Shown here: piece by piece, positions 43,548 to 51,450 of the stretch
Layout: the number at the start of each line of letters is the position of its first letter
Numbering within the stretch: position 1 is the stretch's first letter
Position numbers and translations under genes: made by a program
NCBI GenBank assembly: GCA_947307225.1
Contig: CAMZIL010000001.1
Location: 1-64,000, forward strand
Direction of reading: 5' to 3'
DNA from: an uncultured Candidatus Saccharibacteria bacterium
GTDB taxonomy: Bacteria > Patescibacteriota > Saccharimonadia > Saccharimonadales > Saccharimonadaceae
Length of the DNA: 64,000 bases
The notes under the pieces: generated by a model
Database searches by the model: none
The model's input: the letters and a program-made list of their open reading frames with translations, nothing else
Told to the model about the DNA's origin: nothing

Positions 43548-43860
43548 TACAATACAGATGTCGTGATGCACGCAACATTTTTTTCTCCTTCAGGGAAAGC
43601 ATCAGTTCGTGTGTCAACGACAAATGGAACCTTCTAAACCTGTTCCAAACAAGGCGGAAAAGCGGTCAACATATACCCCCGGCATAGCCGGATCAGACAC
43701 AATAAGCTATAGCACATCAAGCTAGTTGACAGAACATATAAACATATCGTTATCAATCCACAGATAGAAGTTTATTAACCCGCAGCTAAACCGCTTGCTG
43801 CTACGACCACTTTGTTTGGAACCACCCAAGGCCTCTTGCATAACAAGCAGAGGCCTTATT
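43548..43860 (+). ncRNA. Candidate structured RNA 2 (family not recognised)
   Basis: TGATACAAT (-10 at 43548-43553) should start an RNA near 43560, ending at the hairpin 43828-43857. Predicted: a 13-base-pair stem GTCGT-GATGCACG (43561-43573) with CGTGTGTCAACGAC (43607-43620, one bulge); GTTCCAAACAA (from 43641) pairing with TTGTTTGGAAC (to 43821), closing a domain of about 180 bases; inside it AAGCGGT/ACCGCTT, GTCAAC/GTTGAC and CCGGC-ATA-GCCGG. GTTCC can instead pair with GGAAC at 43627, so two folds compete. No known RNA class is recognised, and the transcript ends are predictions. Confidence 0.55.
43828..43860 (+). terminator. Hairpin at the end of candidate RNA 2
   Basis: AAGGCCTCT and AGAGGCCTT form a 9-base perfect stem extended by GC/GC. 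Only ATTAAAT follows, so termination may be weak or the hairpin may protect the 3' end. Confidence 0.5.
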
Positions 43861-43887
43861 AAATGAAAAATTGTTATAATAAAGATT

Positions 43888-45645
43888 ATGTTTAGAATTC
43901 TTCGGAACATGAGGCGCAAGGACGTCGCATTTCTACTCTGCGGCATTATTCTTGTTGCTTGCCAGGTCGGCTTTGAGCTAAAAATGCCCGACTACATGTC
44001 CGAGATTACGCGCCTCGTCCAAACGGAAGGTAGCAAAATGGGCGAGATTTTGCAGAATGGTGGCTGGATGCTCGCCTGTGCATTTTGTAGCTTTATCGCT
44101 ACAGTAGGTGGATGCTTCTGCTTTGCGACTGTTAGCGCACGTCTTTCGATGAATACGCGCAAAAAGCTCTTCGACAAAGTCGAGAGTCTGAGCATGCACG
44201 AGGTCAAAAAGTTTTCTACGAGCAGCTTAATCACCCGTTCGACCAACGATATCACGCAGATTCAAATGTTTGTTGCGATGGGGGCACAAATGCTAGTGCG
44301 CGCACCGCTCACGGCGACTTGGGCGATTTGCAAAATCGCAGGCAAGAGCTGGCAGTGGAGTACCGCGACCGGGATCGCCGTCGTTTTCCTTCTTTCCGTA
44401 ATGGCTATCGTGATGTCTATCGTGATTCCACGCTTCCGCATCGTACAGAAATTGACTGACCGCATCAACGGCGTCACGCGCGAAAACCTCACTGGCATTC
44501 GCGTCGTGCGTGCTTTTAATGCCGAAAAATACCAGGAAAATAAGTTCAGCAAAATCAACAGCAAGCTCACCGGCACGCAGCTCTTCAACGAACGCATGCT
44601 CTCAATTTTCTCGCCAACGATGTATTTCGTGATGAACGGCCTAACGGTCGTAATATACGTGATTGGCGCCTACCTAATTAATGGCGCCGCAGCCGGCGAC
44701 AAGCTCACGATTTTCAGCGATATGGTCGTGTTCTCTTCTTATGCAATTCACGTTATTATGAGCTTCTTGTTTGTGGCAATCACTTTGATGATTTTGCCAC
44801 GTGCACAAGTTTCAGCTAGCCGTATCAACGAAGTTCTAAAGACGAAAAATACCGTCGAGGATGGCAGCTTTGCTGACGCGACCGCTGAACGCGGCACGGT
44901 CGAATTTCGCAATGTTTCGTTCAAATACCCAGACGCAGAAGAATATCTACTGCGCAATATTTCATTCCGCGCCGAGCAGGGCGAGACGGTTGCATTTATT
45001 GGCTCGACCGGCTCCGGCAAGTCCACGCTCATTAATCTCGTTCCGCGTTTTTATGACGCAACGGATGGCGAAGTTTTCGTGGACGGCGTAAACGTTCGCG
45101 ATTACAAACAAAGCGAGCTCCACAACCGCATCGGCTACGTCCCGCAAAAGGCAGTTTTGTTCGACGGGACCGTTTCTAGCAACGTTTCCTACGGTGATAA
45201 TGGCCGCGGAAAAACCAGCGAAGAAGCCATCAAAAAGGCAATCAAAGTCGCTCAGGCAAAGTCCTTTGTTGAGAAGATGGACAAGAGCTATAACGCCCAT
45301 ATCGCCCAAGGCGGTACGAATGTTTCGGGTGGCCAAAAACAGCGCCTCGCGATTGCGCGCGCAATTGCACGTGACCCAGAAATATATATTTTCGACGATA
45401 GCTTTTCGGCGCTCGACTACAAGACCGACGCCGCACTACGCCACGAGCTCAAAAAACATACCGGCAACGCAACCAATCTCATTGTCGCGCAGCGCATCGG
45501 CACCATTATGCATGCCGACAAAATTATCGTGCTCGACGAAGGCGAATGTGTTGGCATGGGTACTCATAAAGAACTCATGAAGAACTGCAAAGTCTACAAA
45601 CAAATCGCGCTCTCGCAGCTAACAAAGGAGGAGCTCGATGTTTAA
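43888..45645 (+). CDS. ABC exporter half-transporter, degenerate catalytic site
   Basis: 585 residues: six membrane helices (about 17-310) and a nucleotide-binding domain with Walker A GSTGSGKST, signature NVSGGQKQR and Walker B IYIFDDSFSALD. The catalytic Glu after Walker B is Asp, as in the degenerate site of heterodimeric exporters such as TM287/288. Substrates range from lipids to drugs and peptides. TGTTATAAT (43875-43880) lies 7 bases before ATG 43888: leaderless. Overlaps its partner gene by 8 bases. Confidence 0.9.
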   Translation: MFRILRNMRRKDVAFLLCGIILVACQVGFELKMPDYMSEITRLVQTEGSKMGEILQNGGWMLACAFCSFIATVGGCFCFATVSARLSMNTRKKLFDKVESLSMHEVKKFSTSSLITRSTNDITQIQMFVAMGAQMLVRAPLTATWAICKIAGKSWQWSTATGIAVVFLLSVMAIVMSIVIPRFRIVQKLTDRINGVTRENLTGIRVVRAFNAEKYQENKFSKINSKLTGTQLFNERMLSIFSPTMYFVMNGLTVVIYVIGAYLINGAAAGDKLTIFSDMVVFSSYAIHVIMSFLFVAITLMILPRAQVSASRINEVLKTKNTVEDGSFADATAERGTVEFRNVSFKYPDAEEYLLRNISFRAEQGETVAFIGSTGSGKSTLINLVPRFYDATDGEVFVDGVNVRDYKQSELHNRIGYVPQKAVLFDGTVSSNVSYGDNGRGKTSEEAIKKAIKVAQAKSFVEKMDKSYNAHIAQGGTNVSGGQKQRLAIARAIARDPEIYIFDDSFSALDYKTDAALRHELKKHTGNATNLIVAQRIGTIMHADKIIVLDEGECVGMGTHKELMKNCKVYKQIALSQLTKEELDV

Positions 45646-47437
45646 CGGTGGCGGAAAACGTGGCATGGAAAACACGGCAAAGAGCAAGAATTTTGGCGCT
45701 GCAATCGCTAGACTTTTCCGCGAACTTCGCCGCATGAAGATCCTCGTCGTAATTGCGATTGTCTTTGCAGTCGCAAGCTCGATTTTGACTATCATCGCGC
45801 CAGACCGCCTCGCCGACTTGGCTGACGAAATCGCAAAGGGCCTAATTCCAGGGCTCGCAATTGACCTCGACGCAGTTTGGGCGATCGTCAGTTTCATCGC
45901 GATGCTATACGGCAGCTCCGCAATGCTCAGCCTCGCCAATGGTCTCATTATGGCGCAAGTCTCAAATGGTTTCGCCAAAGATTTGCGCGGTCGCATTTCG
46001 CGCAAAATCAACCGCCTGCCGCTCAGCTATTTCGACCATAACCAGACCGGCGATATTCTTTCGCGCGTCACGAACGATGTCGACACGGTCGCACAGAGTC
46101 TCAGCAACTCCCTCTCGACAATTATTAGCGAAACCGCCCTCATGGTCGGCGTCGTAATTATGATGTTCGCCACGAACTGGACCATGGCGCTCGTCGCAGT
46201 CGGCGCAAGCCTAGTTGGTTTTATCGGTATGGGCGCCGTACTTAGTCGTTCGCAACGATACTTCGAAATGCGCCAAAAAGAACTCGGCAAAATTAACGCA
46301 CACATCGAAGAAGTCTATTCCGGCCTGAACGTCGTAAAGGCCTACAATGGCAAGGCTGAGAGCGATCGCAAATTCGACGCTCTAAACAAACGCGTCTACA
46401 TCGCCAACCAGCGCAGCCAATTCTTGTCCGGCCTCATGCACCCGATGATGGTACTCATCGGCAACTTCGGCTACGTTGCAGTCTGCGTTACCGGCGCATT
46501 GCTCGTCACCAACGACGCCATTACGTTCGGCACAATTATTGCGTTCATCAGCTACGTCCGCCTATTCACTTCGCCACTCTCCCGCATTGCCCAGTCGATG
46601 TCCAACTTGCAGGCAGCCGCGGCAGCGAGCGAACGTGTCTTTGATTTTATCGACGAAAAAGAGCTCGCCGACCAGAGCAACATCAAAACCCGTGTCGACA
46701 AAGACGCCATCAAAGGCAACATCGTATTCGATCACGTCAAATTCGGCTATGACAAAGACAAATTAACGATTAAGGATTTCTCCGCCAACGTAAAGGCAGG
46801 TCAAAAAATCGCGATCGTCGGCCCGACTGGCGCCGGCAAAACGACGATGGTCAACTTGCTCATGAAGTTCTATGACATTAATTCTGGCGACATTCGTATC
46901 GACGGCACTTCTACGAAAGAGATGACGCGCGAAGACGTTCATTCTCTCTTCACGATGGTCCTGCAAGATACTTGGATGTTTGCCGGCACTTTGCGCGAAA
47001 ACATTGCCTATAACCGCAGCGGCGTGAGCGACGAAGACATCATGGAAATCTGCAAGACCGTTGGACTTTCGCATTTTGTAAAGACTTTGCCACACGGACT
47101 TGCGACGGATATTTCTGAAAACGATTCAATTTCGGCCGGCCAAAAGCAGCTCATCACGATTGCGCGCGGTATGGTCGAAGATGCACCGTTCCTCATTCTT
47201 GACGAAGCAACTTCCAACGTCGATACACGCACGGAAGAGCTGGTCCAAAAGGCAATGGACAAGCTCATGGAAGGCCGCACTTCATTTATCATCGCGCACC
47301 GCCTATCAACTATCAAGAATGCCGACCTAATCCTCGTCATGAACGAAGGCAATATTATCGAATCCGGCTCGCACGCTCAATTGATGAAAGAAAATGGCTT
47401 CTACGCAGAGCTCTATAACTCGCAGTTTGCGCTCTAG
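45638..47437 (+). CDS. ABC exporter half-transporter, canonical catalytic site
   Basis: 599 residues: six membrane helices, then Walker A GPTGAGKTT, signature SISAGQKQL and Walker B LILDEATSNVD with an intact Glu. Pairs with the preceding gene as a heterodimer. GGAGG lies 7 bases before ATG 45638, inside the upstream gene, giving coupled translation. An earlier membrane part shows the usual DVDTVAQSLSNS coupling-helix region. Confidence 0.9.
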   Translation: MFNGGGKRGMENTAKSKNFGAAIARLFRELRRMKILVVIAIVFAVASSILTIIAPDRLADLADEIAKGLIPGLAIDLDAVWAIVSFIAMLYGSSAMLSLANGLIMAQVSNGFAKDLRGRISRKINRLPLSYFDHNQTGDILSRVTNDVDTVAQSLSNSLSTIISETALMVGVVIMMFATNWTMALVAVGASLVGFIGMGAVLSRSQRYFEMRQKELGKINAHIEEVYSGLNVVKAYNGKAESDRKFDALNKRVYIANQRSQFLSGLMHPMMVLIGNFGYVAVCVTGALLVTNDAITFGTIIAFISYVRLFTSPLSRIAQSMSNLQAAAAASERVFDFIDEKELADQSNIKTRVDKDAIKGNIVFDHVKFGYDKDKLTIKDFSANVKAGQKIAIVGPTGAGKTTMVNLLMKFYDINSGDIRIDGTSTKEMTREDVHSLFTMVLQDTWMFAGTLRENIAYNRSGVSDEDIMEICKTVGLSHFVKTLPHGLATDISENDSISAGQKQLITIARGMVEDAPFLILDEATSNVDTRTEELVQKAMDKLMEGRTSFIIAHRLSTIKNADLILVMNEGNIIESGSHAQLMKENGFYAELYNSQFAL

Positions 47438-47451
47438 CCACCCCTGTTAAA

Positions 47452-47480
47452 TTGACTTTTTGCCATAAGTATGATATAAT
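47452..47480 (+). promoter_or_regulatory. Strong promoter TTGACT-N17-TATAAT
   Basis: TTGACT (47452-47457), 17 bases ending AAGTATGA, TATAAT (47475-47480). Confidence 0.85.
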
Positions 47481-47487
47481 AGAGGTA

Positions 47488-47507
47488 TAGGTTTTACCTA
47501 AATTTTT
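47488..47507 (+). promoter_or_regulatory. Leader hairpin plus T-run (attenuator-like)
   Basis: TAGGT-TTT-ACCTA followed by AATTTTT, then GGGAGGTAG and the start codon of the orphan gene. The order hairpin, T-run, Shine-Dalgarno is the same as at 32705-32735. Confidence 0.45.
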
Positions 47508-47525
47508 GCGGGAGGTAGAATAACT

Positions 47526-48140
47526 ATGCCCTTTTATTCCAATGTTGCTATGCGCGCCACGAGCGGAGCGCACTACAAAGATGGTGGAAAGCTCTATCGT
47601 CGCATCAGACCAAAGGTTAAAGGACACATGGAATCAATTCTCTATGTCGGAACCGGATTCGCAAGATATATCGGCTCGATGGATTTCGATGGAGACAGAG
47701 TCTATGACGATTTCTTCATCCAGTGTCTGGATTACGGCGGTCCAACTTTTAGCATGGGCTCGCGCGGCAAATTACACGGTCTCTACGGCACAATTTGTAT
47801 GGATCTATATACCATCAGCGCGTATGCGGATCCAGAAAAACGTAAAGAACGAGTATTATGCCGCAAGGTTGATGTTGATAAAATAGATGTCATCGAAGGA
47901 GGTGGTTACTTCAAAGGCAGACGAACTCGCGATAATATCATCCTGAAAGTCAGGTGCTCGTATCGCCGTTTCATCGTCATCCAGCGAGACAGCACGCGAA
48001 GAAAACTCCGTGACGGGGACATTCTCTTCGTTGTCTCCAAAGAAGGCGTCAAAAAGATTATTCTCACAAAGGAAAACCGTAACGACATCATGAGCGAGTA
48101 CGATCTCAACCCTTGGTGCGGCGCATGGCAACCAATCTAA
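47526..48140 (+). CDS. Orphan basic soluble protein
   Basis: 204 residues, basic and rich in Gly, Arg and Tyr (HYKDGGKLYRRIRPKVKGH, GFARYIGSMDFDGDRVYDDFF), with a C-terminal WCGAWQPI. No signal or membrane segment; no family recognised. The start is set by GGGAGG. It is one of the orphan genes with TTGACT-N17-TATAAT promoters and hairpin leaders, and it is a single-gene unit ended by its own terminator. Confidence 0.65.
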   Translation: MPFYSNVAMRATSGAHYKDGGKLYRRIRPKVKGHMESILYVGTGFARYIGSMDFDGDRVYDDFFIQCLDYGGPTFSMGSRGKLHGLYGTICMDLYTISAYADPEKRKERVLCRKVDVDKIDVIEGGGYFKGRRTRDNIILKVRCSYRRFIVIQRDSTRRKLRDGDILFVVSKEGVKKIILTKENRNDIMSEYDLNPWCGAWQPI

Positions 48141-48146
48141 TGATTG

Positions 48147-48180
48147 ACCCGTCCCTCGATAAAAAGAGAGGCGGGTTTTT
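48147..48180 (+). terminator. Terminator of the orphan gene at 47526
   Basis: CCCGTCCCTC pairs with GAGAGGCGGG (one mismatch) and is followed by TTTTTCG. Confidence 0.75.
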
Positions 48181-48185
48181 CGTGG

Positions 48186-48869
48186 CTATTTGATTGAGCC
48201 GACCGCGTCAAGAATGGCGTCGTATTGCTTTTTGATGGCATTGTCCGAAAACTTCAACGAACCGCTCGCGATGCTCCAGGCCTTCGGATTTTTAGCAAGC
48301 AAATTCAGCTCTTTGATATAGGTATCAATCATGCCCTGCAGCATCTTGAAAGCGTCGTTAATATTCGTACGAACATCATCGGTAAAATCGCCACTGACGC
48401 AGTTTTTGAACTCGTCGATATATTTGCTATCCATGCCCTCGAGACCTTTCGCGGCATCGTCTACAGTCTTGATGCGATCGTAGCGCGCGCGGGCCGCCTC
48501 GAGTTCTTTCTTGCTCTGCTCGAGCTTCTTCAAAATCTCTTCAAAATTTGGCGCATTTTTCTTCAAGCTCTCTGCATCGAGCGCCGCATTAATGTCTTCA
48601 TTATTTTGTAGCTGGCTGAGTACGCTGATCGAATCCGCGCGATCCTGCACATAGTCTTTCACGGCGCGTTCAACTTTGCCCCAATCGCCGCCGGCCTGCG
48701 TGCGAGCGAGCAACTGATTGGTATGTTTCTGGTCGCCGGCCACGACATAAGAGTGCAACTGACTGATTTCGCGACGGTAAACCGACTCCGGATTGTTCCA
48801 ATAAATGATGAATGCAACAATGCCAATAACAGCAACTGCAGCAATAGCAATTTTAACTCCACGTTTCAT
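48186..48869 (-). CDS. Membrane-anchored helical protein
   Basis: 227 residues from ATG 48867-48869: one N-terminal helix (about 4-24), then an all-helical extracytoplasmic part rich in Lys, Ala, Asp and Gln, with a coiled-coil stretch (EEILKKLEQSKKELEAARARYDRI). TGCTATAAT (48877-48882) is 7 bases before ATG: leaderless. The longer frame upstream covers the promoter. The plan resembles the protein at 56082-56789. Function unknown. Confidence 0.62.
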   Translation of the reverse strand: MKRGVKIAIAAVAVIGIVAFIIYWNNPESVYRREISQLHSYVVAGDQKHTNQLLARTQAGGDWGKVERAVKDYVQDRADSISVLSQLQNNEDINAALDAESLKKNAPNFEEILKKLEQSKKELEAARARYDRIKTVDDAAKGLEGMDSKYIDEFKNCVSGDFTDDVRTNINDAFKMLQGMIDTYIKELNLLAKNPKAWSIASGSLKFSDNAIKKQYDAILDAVGSIK

Positions 48870-48940
48870 GTGGATTATTATAGCAAAATCCCAATTTGAA
48901 GGGTGCAATTTTCATAATGCTAGTGCTATACTAATAGGAG

Positions 48941-50158
48941 ATGAAAATTCTAATGCTGGGTTGGGAACTCCCGCCCCACAACAGTGGTGGTCTCGGAGTA
49001 GCCTGTCTGAATCTTTCCAAGTCCTTGGCCAAAATGGGTGCGGACATTGATTTTGTTGTCCCATACGAAGCCGAACACCATCTCGAGTACATGCATGTCC
49101 TCTCAGCAATGAAGATTGATCCATTGATTCGCTACGGCGGTGCCTACGAATCCAAAGATATTGAGATCAAAAAGTTTCACAAAGCCGACACCAAGCAGGT
49201 GCTTTCTATCCGTGACATTCAGAAAAACTACTGCGATTTCGTCAAACAATACTTGATGGAGTACAAGCCAGATGTTGTTCATGCACACGATTGGCTCACC
49301 TACGAGGCAGGCATCTTGGCAAAGAAGAATTTCGGCGTGCCTCTAGTTGCGCACGTTCATGCAACAGAGTTTGACCGCGGTGGTGCCGATGGCGGCAACC
49401 CGTTGATTCGTCAGATTGAATACGAAGGTCTCGTTTGGGCTGACAAGATTATTGCCGTTTCTCAGGCCACAAAGAATATCATTGTGGCGCGCTACGGCAT
49501 CCCGCCAGAAAAGATTGATGTCGCCTACAACGGCTGGACCTCTCCAGACGACGATTACAAGTTCGACGGTTCGAGCTATCAGTATCTCGAAAGCCTCAAA
49601 AAGAAGGGCTATACTATCGTTTCGACCGTTGGCCGCTTTACGCTTCAGAAGGGCCTCTTCCACTTGATGCGTGCTGCCGCTCGCGCAATCAGCATCCATC
49701 CAAAGATGGTCTTCCTCTTTGCTGGCGATGGCGAGCAAAAGGAGCAGCTCATGCGTATGAGTGCAGACCTCGGAATCTCTCGCAACGTTATCTTTACCGG
49801 CTTCATTCGCGGCAAACAGCTGCGCGATATCTATAGTATTTCCGACATCTTCGTCATGTCTTCTGTTTCGGAGCCATTTGGCCTTACTGCCCTCGAGGCG
49901 GCACATCACGGCAATGCGCTCATTGTCACGAAACAGTCCGGCGTGGGCGAGGTTCTACATTCGATCGTCCGCTACGATTTCTGGGACGAAGACAAACTTG
50001 CTGGTGCTTTGATCAACATCGCCGAGAGCCCTGCTCTTGTGAATTCCTTACGCGATGGCATCAAACACGAATACGCCCGCATCTCTTGGGATGACGTTGC
50101 GAAAAAGTGCGTAGAAGTGTATGATGAAGTAAGGAAACATAAGAGAAATCGTTTCTAG
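48941..50158 (+). CDS. GT4-family glycosyltransferase (glycogen/alpha-glucan synthase-like)
   Basis: 405 residues. GT-B fold: N-terminal LMLGWELPPHNSGGLGVAC, middle HAHDWLTYEAG, C-terminal STVGRFTLQKGL and EPFGLTALEAAHHG (the E-X7-E motif). Together with the adjacent GH57 gene, synthesis of an alpha-glucan is likely. TGCTATACT (48927-48932) lies 8 bases before ATG 48941. A GGAG also sits directly before ATG, too close to work as a normal Shine-Dalgarno. Confidence 0.85.
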   Translation: MKILMLGWELPPHNSGGLGVACLNLSKSLAKMGADIDFVVPYEAEHHLEYMHVLSAMKIDPLIRYGGAYESKDIEIKKFHKADTKQVLSIRDIQKNYCDFVKQYLMEYKPDVVHAHDWLTYEAGILAKKNFGVPLVAHVHATEFDRGGADGGNPLIRQIEYEGLVWADKIIAVSQATKNIIVARYGIPPEKIDVAYNGWTSPDDDYKFDGSSYQYLESLKKKGYTIVSTVGRFTLQKGLFHLMRAAARAISIHPKMVFLFAGDGEQKEQLMRMSADLGISRNVIFTGFIRGKQLRDIYSISDIFVMSSVSEPFGLTALEAAHHGNALIVTKQSGVGEVLHSIVRYDFWDEDKLAGALINIAESPALVNSLRDGIKHEYARISWDDVAKKCVEVYDEVRKHKRNRF

Positions 50159-50176
50159 GCGAGGTAATACAAACAC

Positions 50177-51400
50177 ATGCGTTCTATTGTTTTATATTTG
50201 CATATGCATCAGCCGTGGCGCTTAAAGCACTACAGCATTTTTTCGGTGGATCATGACCACGATTATTGGACCGAAAAAGATTGGTATGCTGGTACGAACA
50301 ACGAACGTATCTTCAAAAAAGTTGCCGACAAATCCTATCGTCCGATGCTCGCTCGCCTCGAAAAATGCATCAATACTTATGCCGGCTTCAAGTTTTCGCT
50401 TTCTATCACTGGTACCTTCCTCGATCAAGCTGAGGAATGGGCACCAGACGTTATCGAGACCCTAAAACGCCTCGTAAAATCCGGCCGCGTCGAAATTGTC
50501 GCCGAAACCTATTACCACTCGCTCGCCTTCTTCTATGATCGCGAAGAGTTTGAGGCGCAGGTAAAACAGCACCAGGATCGCATTTTTGAGCTCTTTGGCG
50601 TACGTAGTAAAGTCTTCCGCAACACTGAGCTTTCCTATAACAATGCCCTCGCAAAATGGGCTGACGATTTCGGCTTCAAGGGTATCCTTGCAGAAGGTTG
50701 GGACAAGATTCTCGAATGGCGCAGCCCAAACTTTGTCTATCGCCCAGAAGGCTGCAAAAATATCAAGCTTCTCATGAAGAACTATCGTCTCTCTGACGAT
50801 GTCGCATTCCGTTTCTCCGACAAGCACTGGAAAGAGTGGCCACTTACGGTCGACAAGTACATCCAGTGGCTCGAGGCCGCAACCCTTCGTGGTCCACTCA
50901 TCAACCTATTCATGGACTTCGAAACCTTCGGCGAAAATATTTGGGAAGATACCGGTATTTTTGAGTTCTTTGAGCACCTAGTTTACCGCTGGGATCGCGA
51001 CAAAGACAACAACTTCCTCACCGTTTCCGAGGCTTGCGATAGCGCAGAACCAACCGCAGAGATTTCAATGCCATGGACCGTCACTTGGGCCGATACCGAG
51101 CGCGATCTTTCTGCTTGGCTCGGCAACTCTATGCAGCACGAAGCTATGAAGGCCGTCTACGAGCTAAAGCCTGAGGTGCTAGCGAGTGGCGAGCCAGATG
51201 TTATCGAAGATTGGCGTCGTCTGCAGACTTCCGATCACCCATATTACATGTGCACAAAGTACTTCAATGATGGCGATGTCCACGCCTACTTCTCGCCGTA
51301 CGATTCGCCATATGACGCCTTCCTCTACTACATGAACTCCCTACGCGATATGCGCGGACGGCTCGACGGCGTCACGAGACATAGCAAGAAAAAGAAATAA
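50177..51400 (+). CDS. Glycoside hydrolase family 57 (alpha-amylase/branching enzyme-like)
   Basis: 407 residues. GH57 motifs: LHMHQPWR (motif 1), AETYYHSLAF (motif 2), FRNTELSYNN with the catalytic Glu (motif 3), and MDFETFGE with the catalytic Asp (motif 4). It cleaves or transfers alpha-1,4-glucan; branching versus amylase activity is not decidable by eye. GAGG precedes ATG 50177, 18 bases after the GT4 gene, so they form one operon. Confidence 0.88.
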   Translation: MRSIVLYLHMHQPWRLKHYSIFSVDHDHDYWTEKDWYAGTNNERIFKKVADKSYRPMLARLEKCINTYAGFKFSLSITGTFLDQAEEWAPDVIETLKRLVKSGRVEIVAETYYHSLAFFYDREEFEAQVKQHQDRIFELFGVRSKVFRNTELSYNNALAKWADDFGFKGILAEGWDKILEWRSPNFVYRPEGCKNIKLLMKNYRLSDDVAFRFSDKHWKEWPLTVDKYIQWLEAATLRGPLINLFMDFETFGENIWEDTGIFEFFEHLVYRWDRDKDNNFLTVSEACDSAEPTAEISMPWTVTWADTERDLSAWLGNSMQHEAMKAVYELKPEVLASGEPDVIEDWRRLQTSDHPYYMCTKYFNDGDVHAYFSPYDSPYDAFLYYMNSLRDMRGRLDGVTRHSKKKK

Positions 51401-51434
51401 AAATATCCCCTTAAAACAAGGGGATATTTTTTTA
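51401..51434. terminator. Bidirectional terminator between GH57 and the surface protein gene
   Basis: AATATCCCCTT and AAGGGGATATT form an 11-base stem, with A- and T-runs on the two sides. Confidence 0.88.
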
Positions 51435-51450
51435 TTACCGTCAATTCTTG

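Noticed and set aside
43630-43740. ACAGAA and GGAAA words in RNA 2, hinting at RNase P RNA
   Set aside because: The full conserved blocks (GGAAAGUCC pairing with the GGCUUA region) are missing and the words cannot form the P4 helix.
43808-43832. GGGTGGTTCC on the minus strand, resembling a T-box GGGTGGNACC motif
   Set aside because: The match is incomplete, no antiterminator/terminator pair follows in that direction, and no minus-strand gene lies downstream before 42365.
43888-47437. Degenerate Walker B in the first ABC subunit as a sign of a pseudogene
   Set aside because: A single degenerate site paired with a canonical partner is normal in heterodimeric exporters, and both frames are intact.
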